DNA of 64,000 bases from Adineta steineri (Eukaryota > Rotifera > Eurotatoria > Adinetida > Adinetidae), in contig CAJNOI010000093.1 in the NCBI GenBank assembly GCA_905250115.1, forward strand, positions 267,876-331,875, given 5' to 3'. The stretch's first letter is position 1. Each line of letters opens with the position of its first letter. Shown one piece after another: positions 23,679 to 35,545 of this stretch. The position numbers and the translations under genes are program-made. A model generated the notes under the pieces. It was not told the DNA's origin. It did no database searches and saw only the letters and a program-made list of their open reading frames with translations.

Positions 23679-25709
23679 ATGTCCGTTGTCCCGTTAAGTT
23701 CACCTTTATCGTCATCGGGCAAGAATGTTGATGTTAACTACGCAAAGGATTCTTCAAGCGTATCGTCTCTCCTTGTCGACTATTCATTATTAAATTCAAT
23801 CATTGAAACAATTCAATTTGAAAAAACTCTTGAACTTTATTCAATAATGTTAAATACATGTTTAAATAATGAAAAAAATCTATCTTTAGAAATCTTAATA
23901 AAACAATTTATTCAACAATATTCGCAACAAAATTCAACAAATGATTTCAAAGAATTAATCGAATTATTTGAAAAAACATCATTTTATTCATTAATATCAT
24001 CATATGAACTTATTCTTCTACATTATAATCAACAACAACAAGAAAAAGATGATTTAACATTAATTTTATCTGATGAAGAAAATTCATTAAAAAAAGAAGA
24101 AGAAGAAGATCATCATGTAAGTAACAAAATTCTTTCTTCTCTTTTCTTTTCTCATTATTAAATATTAATACAAATCTAGTATTCAGATAAAGATGATCAA
24201 AGTTGTATTGTTTCAATGTCTTGTTCATCAAAATTAGTTGATGAAGAAAAAGAAAATTCAAATTATGCATCAAAATTATCTGAATATAATGTTAGTCGAT
24301 TAAAAATAGTTCGTTTAGAAAAACGTCAAGGTGAACCATTAGGTGCAACAATATGTCGATTATCTGATAATGATTATAGAATATCAATAGCGCGAATTAT
24401 TTATGGAAGTATTGCACAAGGTCTTTTTACAGTTGGTGATCAATTACTTGAAATAAATAATATTCATATTCAATCACAATATAGAACATTAGATGATATT
24501 GTTCAATTAATTGATTCATTACATGGAACTATTTCATTTCTTCTTTTACCAACATCATCAGATGAAACAACGACGACGACGACGACGACAAATCATGGGA
24601 TTAATAATCAAGCATTTCATTATAATCAAGGTTTACTTTATTTAAATTAAATATATGAATATTCATTTTCTGTTTCTTTTTCTTTTTCTTTAGATGATTG
24701 TTCATCATCTGTATATGTACGAGCATTATTTTCATATGATCCATATGATGATATGTATATTCCATGTCGAGAATTAGGTCTTTCATTCGAAAAAGATTCA
24801 ATATTACATATTGTTAATCGTGATGATTCATCATGGTGGCAAGCATTTCTTATGGAAAATGATGAAAATATTAAAAAACAACAATATCCTGGATTAATTC
24901 CATCAAAACAATTTCAAGAAAAACGTTTAAAAATAGTTAAATGTTTATTAGATGAAGAAACAACTGGACATACAAAAAAGAAATTAAAAAAGAAATTAAA
25001 TAAATCTATTTCACAACAATCAACACGACAAAAAATTTTAACAACATTTAGTTTCGGTACATATGAATCTGTTGAATGGTATATACCAAATCCATTACGT
25101 AAACGACCCATTGTTTTAATTGGTCCAGCACATATTGGTCGACATGAATTACGACAACGTTTAATGAATTCATCTGATTTATCATCATTAATTGATGTTG
25201 CTGTACCACATACAACAAGATTAAAAAAATCCGATGAAATTGATGGACGTGATTATCATTTTATAACACGACAACAATTTGAACGAGATATTTCAAATGA
25301 TTTATTTGTTGAACATGGAGAATATGAAAAAAATCTTTATGGAACATCAAAATCAGCAATTGAAATATGTTCAAATCAATTAAATAAAATTTGTATATTA
25401 AATTTATTACCTGAAGGACTTGATTCATTAAAATATTCAAATTTATTACCATATATTATTTATATGAAAATTCCATCAACAATTGAGAAATTAAGAGAAT
25501 ATTTTTATGTTAATGAACAACAATGGATTGAAATTGAACAAATATCTCGTCAAATTGAACAAAATTATTCACATTTATTTGATAAAATTATTTATTTAAA
25601 TGAATCATTTGATGAGATTTTTTCACAATTAAAATCTTTAGTTAAACATGTACAAATTAAACCTATGTGGGTTAATCAATGTTGGTTTTCTCCTAGAGAA
25701 CGTTTTTAA
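23679..25709 (+). CDS. PALS1/MPP5-like MAGUK polarity scaffold
   Basis: Exons 23679-24116, 24180-24630 and 24694-25709 join in frame to 634 residues. Order: two L27-like helical segments (about 35-135), a PDZ domain (187-272, with the carboxylate loop EPLGATI), an SH3 domain (303-370, with ALFSYDPYDD and SWWQAF), a basic hook, and a guanylate-kinase domain (433-620, with the PHTTR and GRDYHFI signatures and the degenerate P-loop GPAHIGR). The PDZ and SH3 sequences, including YIPCRELGLSFEKDSILHI, follow vertebrate PALS1 and fly Stardust. Members bind Crumbs through PDZ-SH3-GuK and PATJ/Lin-7 through L27 to set apical polarity; the GuK domain binds proteins rather than GMP. Introns are 63 nt each. 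The length is a little under the roughly 675 residues of mammalian PALS1. Confidence 0.9.
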
Positions 25710-26254
25710 TTGCAATTATAATAATAACAACAAAATTTATTTCACATTTTTCACGAAACTTTTTGTTTTTTTAATTTTAAAATATTATAGATATTCCGAC
25801 AAGAAGTGATTCACATTTATTATTAAAATAAATTAAATAATTTTATCAATACAAATTCTTTTATTTACCAAGGAGAAGAAATTCTAATATGATTTCGAGG
25901 GATTATTAGTTAAGAGAAATGCTATCCATATGTATCTGCTTCCGGTGACAGACATATTGTAAACATAATCATTCTAGAATAGTTCTTTACTCAACCATAC
26001 TATAATAAGATCCTTATGATCTTAACATGAGAATTTTATTTTCTATCAGTTTTAAATTGTATAGAATAATTAATTTCGTATTAGAAAGAATATATTGTAA
26101 ATAAACAAAATATGATTTGTGTTTCTATTATTAATCAATCAATAAAGAAAAGAATATTGAAAAAAGAAAAATATGATTGATTATGGTTTCTATAATAATA
26201 ATATTTATTTAAATTCTATATCATTTTTAATAGATAAGAAAAATATTGATTAAT
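25710..26254. other. Convergent 3' intergenic region
   Basis: Lies between the ends of the PALS1-like and NHL genes. AT-rich; no coding potential seen. Confidence 0.55.
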
Positions 26255-27464
26255 TTAATAACGTAAAAATTTTTGTATTCTTTGATTTACTTGATCCGCA
26301 ACATACAAATTAAGTTGATTATCAAATGCAACTGAAACAGGATAATTTAACATTGTTGAATTCGTTCCAGGTTGACTTGAAATTCCTGCAATTGTTGTTC
26401 CGTTTGATTGACCAACCAGATATAATTGTATACGATGATTAAACATATCTACTACATACATATTACCCATTGGATCATATGTAACACTTGTTGGATGATT
26501 AAAAAGTGTTGAAGTAATACCAGTCGATCCCATAGAACTTCCAGCAATGATTGTCCATTTAGAATCACCTATTATCCATCGAACAATATTACTTGCACCA
26601 TAATTTGATATAATAAGACTATTTGTTGATGAATCAAAAATAAGACCAGCAGGATAATTTAATTGTGTATTATTTATTCCTAAACCATTTCCTCCAGCAA
26701 TAACAATACCTGTTAAATTACCAGAGAAATATTTCATAACACGATGATTATTATAATCACATATATATATTGCATTCGTATTTGGATCCGTAGCAATACC
26801 ATATGGAGTATTAAATTGATTTAATCCAGAACCACCAGAACCTACAAAATTTTATCAAAATTAATAATTTTTCTATAAGAAAAAAAGGATTTGTTTACTT
26901 GTAACACCCGCAACTTTTGTTCCATAAGATGCTCCATAGTTCCAAAACTGAATTCGTTGATTACCTGAATCTGCTATATATAAATTATTGTTTGTATCAA
27001 TATATAAAAATGTTGGTCCATTTAAAGAGCTCATATTTGTTCCAGAAACTGCATTTGCTTGACCAGCTATTGTTTTACAAGTTAAATTTCTAATATTACA
27101 TTTTTGAATTCTATGATTATATCTATCACCAATATAAAGATCACCAAATGAATCAAATCCTAAACCAAAAGGACTAGATAATTGATTTGATGTATTTCCT
27201 CTTATGCCTGTAGTACCAAACAAAGTTATAGCGCTTGTATTCCATCGAAGATAAGCTTCAAGAGCTAAAACAATAATAATAAGAGAAAAACCAAATCTTT
27301 TTTTTATTTTAAAATGATATTTACAAGGTATATTTCTTGTTCTTGTTGGTTTCTTCAATAGAATAATAAGAATAATAGCTAGAATAATACCAATAAGTAT
27401 AAGAGAGATTAAATACATAAGTACACGTCGTCGTGAACATCGACAACAATATTCAATAAAATTC
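26255..27464 (-). CDS. Membrane-anchored NHL-repeat protein
   Basis: Two exons, 27464-26899 and 26841-26255, joined by a 57-nt intron in frame. The start of the first exon encodes a short cysteine/arginine-rich stretch (EYCCRCSRRR) followed by a hydrophobic helix (MYLISLILIGIILAIILIIL), and a second hydrophobic segment follows (FGFSLIIIVLALEAYL). Then come about six NHL-type blades with the signatures DRYNHRIQKC, DSGNQRIQFW, DYNNHRVMKY, DMFNHRIQLY and DQVNQRIQKF, ending in the last blade. The topology is probably type II with an extracellular propeller. NHL proteins with this CCRCSRRR-plus-helix start are common in bdelloids. The ATG at 27418 is the first in this exon, but the frame is open upstream to a splice acceptor at 27465, so the true start is likely in the exons at 27545-28741. 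Confidence 0.75.
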
Positions 27465-27544
27465 CTAGAATTAAATATTATTATGAAGAATTAATTAACT
27501 TGGAATTAGTTTTATTTATTCTTTCTTTTTATTTTTAATTGAAC

Positions 27545-28741
27545 CATGAGAATTATGTATTGGATTTGTCAAATCTTCTATTGTTCCTGGCCACTAGATT
27601 TCGAAGGTTAATAAACAGAGTCAAATAAAGAATAATATTAACGCTTACATTTTTGTTTATAATATGAATATTCGATGTCGATTGATTACTAATATTATCC
27701 TACAAGATAAATATTTATATTTTTAAAATAAACAATTCCTTTAATCACGTGATGATCACTATCTTTTTCTGTGCCCAATCGATCGTGTTTATTCGATGAA
27801 TTATTTGTTTCATTTGAAATATTAATACTTTTCGATGAATATTGACGAAACTATAATATATATGTAAAATATCATCTACGATTCTTTCTATGCTAGTTGA
27901 TTCGTTGTCATTTATACAGATAGCAAGTTTACATTAAGAGCTTTCAAACCATTTATATATTTGTATTAACAACTAAAATATGCCATTAAATGTAATATGA
28001 GAAGCTCTACAATTGACATACGATCATTTATTTTATAGGTGCATTTTTTGCTTTTACTACAAACAATCTTTTTGAGAAAATATTTAATCTCAAAAAAAGT
28101 AACTCCGTCATTTCTTTTGTGTCTGCGAAATAAGTTTCTTAAATCTGGAATATATTATTGTTAAAGAAACCATAAAATAACTATTGTTTTCTACTAATAA
28201 TCTAATCTCAAATAAAGAATAACCTTGATCAGTGTTTTGTTTTTTCTTGAAAATAAATAGATTATTTTCATAATATCTTCATATAATTTAAATTAAGATT
28301 AATTTTACCTGAGATGATGGACGACGAATTTTAATAACACTGATAGAACGTGTTTCATTATTTGTTAATTGTTTATTAGAATTTTCTACAATAACTGATT
28401 TATTTGATCTATTACGACTTTGATGAGTTGTTAAACGTGACAAACTCTAGATATAAAATATGAAATAAAATAAAGATAATATGATTAAACATTTTCTTAC
28501 ATTGTTACTCTCTTTATTATCTTTATAATTTGAAGTTGAACGAGCGCTGCGAAGTGGTTTAACAGATACATGAATAACTGAAGAAATTTGGGTATTTAAT
28601 ATTGAAGATACAGGACGCTAAATTAATATATGAATCAATAATAAAACTAATCATAAAATTTACTTGACGATTAAGAGATTTTGAACGACGACGTAATTTT
28701 TTAACAGATAATTTATTTGTTGATACACGATTTTCTTCCAT
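27545..28741 (-). CDS. Multi-exon basic N-terminal region, probably of the NHL gene
   Basis: Six short exons on the minus strand read through in phase 0: 28741-28664 (start MEENRVSTNK), 28617-28501, 28446-28309, 27850-27749, 27699-27649 and 27593-27545. They encode about 180 residues of serine-, asparagine- and arginine-rich disordered sequence (for example KLRRRSKSLNRQ, IRRPSSQ), suited to a cytoplasmic tail. The next exon downstream should be the NHL exon starting 27464. However the last exon ends in phase 1 at the only good donor (CATG|GTTCAA) while the NHL exon needs two preceding bases, so the join is out by one. Either I have mis-set a site, there is an indel, or these are two genes. 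The donor GTGATT after 27749 is also weak. Confidence 0.5.
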
Positions 28742-29975
28742 TATTCGAATTTCTGTTTTTTACTGATTTTCAGATCAATAAGTTTAATCACTAAAAGAAT
28801 GATTCGATGCTTTTTTTTATTTTATTTACAACCTGAATCAATTCATTTTTTAAAAAATGCATGAATATAATTAGTTAATCAAGAGGCTTCAGTGGTATAT
28901 TTCGTAGATTTGAAAATGACCTCAAACAATAGAAAAGAAAAAAAGTTAGTCAAATAATTGCACTGGATCAAACTCAAACTGCGCAAATTTACTTTATTCT
29001 TAATCATACCGAAATATAAATTCATTAGATAACCTCTATGAAATAGTTTACAAATCAATAAAATTGTTCAACTTTTTATGTATCATGTTTATCAAGACTA
29101 TTTTATTGTAATAAAATACAAAGCTCTTTTCGCTCACCATTTTAATAAAAATAAATTGCAGTGCTATCGAAAAAAAATGAAATGTCATCATAAATCACTG
29201 GAATCTCGCATGAGCAATTGCATCAGAATGTTTAGAAATTAGTTTTTCTGCGACTCTTTGCTCCACTGTGTGAAATGGTATTCGTCGAAAGTGTATTGAA
29301 AAAATTTGATAAAAAAATTAGATTGAATTAAAGTAGTGAATTCGACAATTTTATAGAGTAGAATTTACTCTACAAAATGCATTGGATTGTTTTCTCCTCA
29401 AACATGATCTTAATCGAAACGAACATTTACAATAATATATATTAGAATTGTCCAGCAAATTTTGATACATATAATCACAAAATTCAAATAAATCAACAGT
29501 TTACAAAGGTTGTGTCGACAAATTCCTAAGTGTGCTATATTACTCACACCTATCTTGATTGTACAAGTCATGTTTAGTTTTTATTGCAGATGACTTATAT
29601 CGGTTGTTTGACCATATTTTAATGATAAGATTAAAACTTCTATTCAATGAAGATTAGAATTAAGTAGAAATAAAACAAGTATTTTATTATCTTTGAATTT
29701 TCTAACAAATAAAGAGTTTTTAAATTGTTCTATAAACGAAAGTGATGAAGTTTTGTTTTTTGTTAAGAATGACACATGGTTATTCATAGAATGAAAATAT
29801 TTTGTCATAGAAAGAAATCAATTAATAGATTTTGTTGCATTAAGAAAAGAGCAAATTGTTGATTTATTTAAATGTTTATGTAAGTTAGAATTTTGAGGAT
29901 GGGTGTTATTAAAAATAAAAAAATACTTTTAGTTTCTTTTTTGTAGAATTACAAAACGTTAAATCATAAAAACAA
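28742..29975. other. Divergent intergenic region
   Basis: Between the minus-strand NHL gene and the plus-strand TIR gene. A polypyrimidine tract with AG at 29945-29946 (tttcttttttgtag) lies 30 nt before the TIR gene's ATG and is a good trans-splice or UTR-intron acceptor. No other features seen. Confidence 0.45.
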
Positions 29976-31532
29976 ATGTCATCTTTAACCAAATCATTAT
30001 CAAAGTATATTTTATTTTCGTATCATAAAAATCATCAGGAAGTTATCTTAAAAGTTTATAATTATTTAATAAATGAAAATCTTCCTGTATTAATTGATAT
30101 TCAAGATGGAATCAATAAAAATATCTATGACAAGTATTTTCAAATAAAAATATTTCTTATATAAATTCTAACTCTTCTATTTAGTATGGATGGAATGATA
30201 GAAAGTATAAGTGGTTTAATATGTTTTCTCTCACCAATGTATGAATCTTCCAAACGTTGTCAATTAGAAATTCAATTTGCAAAAACAGAAGGAATACCTA
30301 TTATTGCTTGTCGTCTATTACCGAATTGGAAACCATCTGGTTGGCTTAGTAAGATTTTTCTATTAAAAAAATAAAATAATTTTCATTTAAATGAATAGAT
30401 AAAATCATATATAATTTATCAATTATTGATTTACAAGATCTTCATCAAAAAAATTTTCATAATAAAATAAAAAAATTAGAAGACAAAATCATTTGGCTTT
30501 TAGATAATGGAAAAAATTCTCCAATAATGTCTTATTCATCAAATGACATGCTTTTAATAGGTTTGTTCAATCTAACAATATTTTCTTTTGTTAAATAAAA
30601 TTCTTTTTTTTTTAGATCGATCATTAGTTCTTGAAGATTCCTATATGGAATCAATCAATGAAAATCTTGATCTAAATTATCTTAAAAAACAACCAATAAA
30701 TTATCGAGCATTACCATCAAATTGTCGTTTATATTTATCAAATTTAATGGTTTGTAATAATGAATATATTTTAATCAATGGAAATAATCATTTACATTTA
30801 TTTGATAAAAATTTAAAACTTATTCGATCAAATCAAACAATAAAAATCAATGAAACTAATCTTCGAGATTTAATTTGGTGTTCAAATTCAAATAATTTTA
30901 TAATCTTAACACGAAAACAAATTTATTTTCTTAATCCAATAACATGTAAATTATCAATTATTGAAAATATAAAATTAACTAATGGACAAGAAGAATTTAT
31001 TTCATGTTCATGTTCAGATGACAAATTCTTTTTAATAACATGTCAATTAAATTCGAATACTTTCTTTTTTCATGAATTTAATTTACCAACATTTCGTTTT
31101 TTAAGAAAATTAATAATTCGTGATTTTATGGGAACATCTTTATATATTCAAAATGGATTTTTTAATAAATATGATATTCAACAAATTGTTTCAATTAGAT
31201 ATTTTCAACAAAGAATTGCAATTATTATGGAAATCAATTCACATTGGTTTATTTATATTTTTAATTTATATGAAAAATTTTATTTTTTAAAAGAAATTCC
31301 GCTGGATAATAAAAGTCGAATGATTATTTTAAATTCAATTAATCAATGGATTTTATTTAAAGATTATTTGGCTAATTCATTTATTCAAATTAATTTAAAT
31401 CAAAATAAAGAATTTATTGATTATTCAAAAGGTTTTATTGATTTTGGTGGACAAATATTTAGTGCTGCACTTTTAGGAACATCAAATCTTGTTTTTATTA
31501 TTAATAATACTCTTGTTCTTTATAAAATATAA
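29976..31532 (+). CDS. TIR-domain protein with C-terminal propeller-like region
   Basis: Four exons (29976-30133, 30185-30348, 30399-30560, 30616-31532) join in frame to 466 residues. Residues about 10-125 form a TIR (TIR_2-like) domain: ILFSYHK in the first strand, VLIDIQDG, MDGMIESISGLICFLSP, then YESSKRCQLEIQFA and a closing PNWKPSGWL. The glutamate at 81 falls where SARM1-type and bacterial TIRs carry the NAD-cleaving glutamate, so enzyme activity is possible; this is inference from position only. Residues 170-466 look like a propeller (FIILTRKQIYFLNP, QWILFKDYLANSFIQI). No transmembrane segment, so a cytosolic immune or stress sensor is likelier than a Toll receptor. Introns are 51, 50 and 55 nt. 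Confidence 0.75.
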
Positions 31533-32142
31533 ATTACATTCTTTTTAAACCCTTACAATCAGTCTTTTTTTCTATACTGATTATTTAAAAGAAATTATCA
31601 TCTCTAATAATATTTCTCATTCGATAGAATAAAGAATATGAAAGTACCCGAAATCAGTCGCGTGATTTAGAGCTCATATTTCAATCATAAATAGACCGAA
31701 ATAAAACTAGCAGGAAACTAAAAGGATTCATGTTCGTAGGTCTTTAGAACCAAAAATAATGCTGTAAACAGGCTTTTGCGACATGTCTATGTAAGAACGT
31801 CTATTTCCTAATATTCTAAAGGCTAAATTTCAATGAAACGGTCATAAGTCTTTGGCAAAGACCCATGGACATTAGTTCTTTTCGGTTTCTACTAGTCCTA
31901 TTGAGATCCACTTATGATCGAAGTGAAGAGAGCATTTGTGATACCTCTCTCATCAGTATTAAGAGTATATATGAAGATAATCATATTAACTTTATGTATA
32001 GATAGACAAAGTGTAAAGAATATTGTGTTATAAGAGTTAGTTTTATATATCTTCGAATAAAATATGAACTTTAAACAATAAAATAAAAAACTGAATGAAT
32101 CAATGAATGATGTTTTGTTTTTAAAAATACTGCTAATAATAT
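31533..32142. other. Convergent intergenic region with GC-richer stretch
   Basis: The part at 31640-31960 is less AT-rich than its surroundings and non-coding. It may be an old non-autonomous element, but I found no terminal repeats to support that. Confidence 0.35.
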
Positions 32143-33535
32143 TTATGGTTTAAATTGTTTAACAAGATGTTGAGAGAATGCATTTATATTTTGTGAACCA
32201 CGTACTTCATCATCAAGTAAAGGCAATTTAATAACATTAAAATCCTCATAAAGATCATCAATCTAAATTAAATTGAATTAAATAAAATATGAAATGAATG
32301 TAAAGTAAATACTTGTTCAATATATTTTTGTTGAAGACGCATTCTTTGTGAACATCTTCGACATGAATTTGGATTTTCTCCTGGTGTTGGAAATAAAACT
32401 TGATTAACAATAATTGAATGTGTATCAATATGACATTTAGCTAATTCTTGAACTAATCTTTCTGTTTCATATAAAGATAAAAATTCGGGAATACAAACAC
32501 AAACAAATGTTGTTAAATCCTTTTATAGTCAAAACAAAAATAATATTTATTTAGTTTTTATTATAAAAGAAGAAATGTTTCTAACCGGATTTTGAAATTG
32601 TTCCATAACTTGTCGAATAACTGCTAAAGTTTCTTCTAATTTATTTGACATTAATTCTGATACCATATTATCCATTCCAAACATTGATGAAATCTATTTT
32701 TTTATTTTAATAATATTCAGAATGTTTTGTTTTTAATTTTACCTGTGTTAACATTGGTCCAACTTGATTTTTAAGTTTTAAAATTTTATCCAAACCTTTT
32801 TCAATAGCTGAAGGAAATGAAAGTAAGCGTAATGTATGACCTGTTGGTGCTGTATCAAATACAACAACACTAAAGTTCATATTTTTGACTAGTCTAAACA
32901 AAAACAAAAATAAATTTATTTTTAAAATAAAATAAATTAATAAAATATTACTTCATCACTTCAGAAAAACTAACAGCTTCGTCAATACCAGGAAATGATG
33001 AAAGCATTTCTTGAAACATTGAACGACCAACTGTCCATAATTCTTAATAAAATAAATCTTATATTAAAAGATTTAACTTTATATTAAAATATCTCATACC
33101 ACTATCTTCGTTATCATCGGGTAATTCACTTATTCCACCTGATGGATCAATTTCCTAAGAGATTTTAATAAATAGAAATTAATAAGAAAAAAGGCCAATT
33201 CGAACCATAGCAAAAAGATTGTCATATCCATTAACTTTTGTTGGTCTTTTAGTAAATTTTTGATTAAAAGCGTCAGATATATTATGTGCTGGATCAGTAC
33301 TTAATATTAAAACTGTTTCTCGAACTTTAGCTAATAATGAAGCTAAACTTGAACTAAAAATAAATATAAATTTAGTTAAATATAATAAAAAAGAACTAAT
33401 TGAAATGTACCTGCATGTTGTTTTCCCAACACCACCCTTTCCTCCAACAAATATCCATTTAAGACTTTTTTGATCAACGATACCGCGAAGACCTTCATTA
33501 GAAATATTTGGTACTACAGCTACTGAAGACGACAT
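32143..33535 (-). CDS. ASNA1: GET3/ASNA1 (TRC40) tail-anchored protein targeting ATPase
   Basis: Eight exons (33535-33411, 33353-33206, 33154-33100, 33042-32952, 32893-32743, 32693-32586, 32519-32313, 32262-32143) join in perfect phase to 334 residues, the usual family size. The P-loop GGKGGVGKT (31-39) is of the deviant SIMIBI type; switch I STDPAHN and switch [12 protein letters not shown] follow. The hydrophobic client-binding region is in the SSMFGMD stretch, and a CxxC (SCRRC) near the C-terminus would bind the dimer's zinc. The ATPase takes tail-anchored membrane proteins to the GET1/2 (WRB/CAML) receptor on the ER. Introns are mostly 49-68 nt. An AG at 33544-33543 lies 7 nt before the ATG, a possible trans-splice site. 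Called as the eukaryotic GET3 rather than bacterial ArsA because it is a single ATPase unit with the CxxC. Confidence 0.95.
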
Positions 33536-35545
33536 TTAATCACTGAATATCAATAAAATAATCAAAGACAATTATATTTGACTCATAGAGTGTAGCGTTT
33601 TAAAAAAGTCCAATAAATTAAGAGAAAACATGGATATCCTTATAGAGGCACATTATATTACTATATGACGAATCAATTTACTAACAAAAATAATCCACAA
33701 ATACAAAATCAATATTTCAAATAAGATTATCTTCGATTATATTATCGTCAAATTTAACATTCATAAAATTAGATTTTCGTATCCGATTTGTTTCGTATAT
33801 AAATTTATTTCATTTCATTGAAAAATTAGTTTTTTTGATAAATCGATTTCTCCTATAGGATAAAAATCTATCTTACTTCATTTTTTGATATACTTTCAAA
33901 AAGTATTCGTATTTATTTCTCTTATTCGTTGAATTTCTACAAATGATGTTCACACTCTTACCATTGTCGTTGAAAATACATTACGAAAACTAATTTTCTA
34001 TAAACAATATATTAACATGTAAAATAAATTCTTTTAGAACTATATTGAAGAGAAATAAAATATTCGTACAATTAACTTTCAACGATTTTTATATAAGTAG
34101 AGATCTATATTGAATCAATAATTAAAACTTATACGAATTGTTGAATAGATAATATTTATCCGAAGTTGGATAACAATATTTCTACGCAGATCGATAATGT
34201 ATAATTATTTAATGCTCTGATATGATGGCTTAATTTATAGTTGCAGCATTAGTAGAAGCAAAAGTAAATTAGTTTGAAATTATTATCAATAGCTAAATTC
34301 TAAATTTACTCATTCATACTATGTATCGAATATTTAAACAAAAATTATCATATAGAATCTACTAACAATATTTTTGACTTGCCTTTCTTTTGAAAGATGT
34401 TCTTAGCAAGTTGAAATATAAACATCTTTCAAGCATCATTTCTTTCTATTTGTAACAAATGAAGAGGTTAGACATAAACACAGGTATAATTGTGGTTACA
34501 ATTATATAAATTAACCAGTGAAATAGATGGGTCAATGTAAAGTTTTCTAGAGAGAATGATTATGGGATAGATAATAGTTTTATGATTGTTAGATTAATTT
34601 GTAGCAAAGTGAAATGATTTACTAAATAATTGAATATACCGTTATATTATATGTTCTATCGAAAACTACGAATGAAAAAAAAATGGAATTATAATTGAAA
34701 ACACTTTGATATTACTGTAACGATCAAGACATCATATGTATTAAGTTTAAAATTCAGAAATAACAAATAGACTATTCTTATCATTGTATTTATACGAAAA
34801 AGAAATAAATATCTAATTAGCTAAATAGCAGAGAAACAAACAATTTGTAATCTCTTTTTGACACATGGAATGTTTAATTAAAATTTTCTGTCATTGACTA
34901 TCTTAGATCAGTCATGTCATATAATACAATCAGTTTTTTCCATCAATAACATATTTATCTTGTATTTAAACATTCATAAAATATTCTATAATCTTTTTTT
35001 TGTTACATATTCATTCTCATTGAAATCTTCATATGATATAATATTATATTTCTGAATTTGACAGAAGTACATTACAAAAACAAAATATAATTTCTCTTTC
35101 CCTCATTAGATAATTCTAGTACAGACAGAAATTTATATTTTGTATTTGACTAAAGAATTCTTGGAGTTTTTCAGAAATTAAATGTCGAGTGACACAGATA
35201 TTTTTTTTTGGTCAAAGTCTATTTCTTATTTTGATCTATATGATGATAATATTTCGTTGAGAATAGTCAGTACAGTTAGTCGTTTTTCGACAGATGTCGC
35301 TTTTCTAAAAAATCAAAAAATAAAATAAATTTCGTAAAATAAAAATGTGTATAATAAAAATGAAAAGTTAAAAATGTGAATAAAAGTAGTTTTACTAAAT
35401 ATTAAAATAATAATATAAGAGAAGAGGCTAGATAAAAGTTCAAATGGTATTTGTTTACTGTTGTTGTTTTGTTGATATAAGGTGATTATCTATTGTTTGA
35501 TTCATTTTTTTTGTAAAAAAAATCTTTATCTTATTGTTAATAATA
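33536..35545. other. Two-kilobase divergent intergenic region
   Basis: Between GET3 and the TRIM-NHL gene. AT-rich throughout; I see no gene, tRNA or repeat. A small palindrome (ataattgt ggtt acaattat) lies near 34488-34508. Confidence 0.5.

Noticed and set aside
23264-23731. 155-codon frame upstream of the PALS1-like gene
   Set aside because: Runs through CTT and CT microsatellites (serine run) and overlaps the real start in another frame; most likely 5' UTR.
31640-31960. GC-richer block as an old MITE
   Set aside because: No terminal inverted repeats or duplications could be found.
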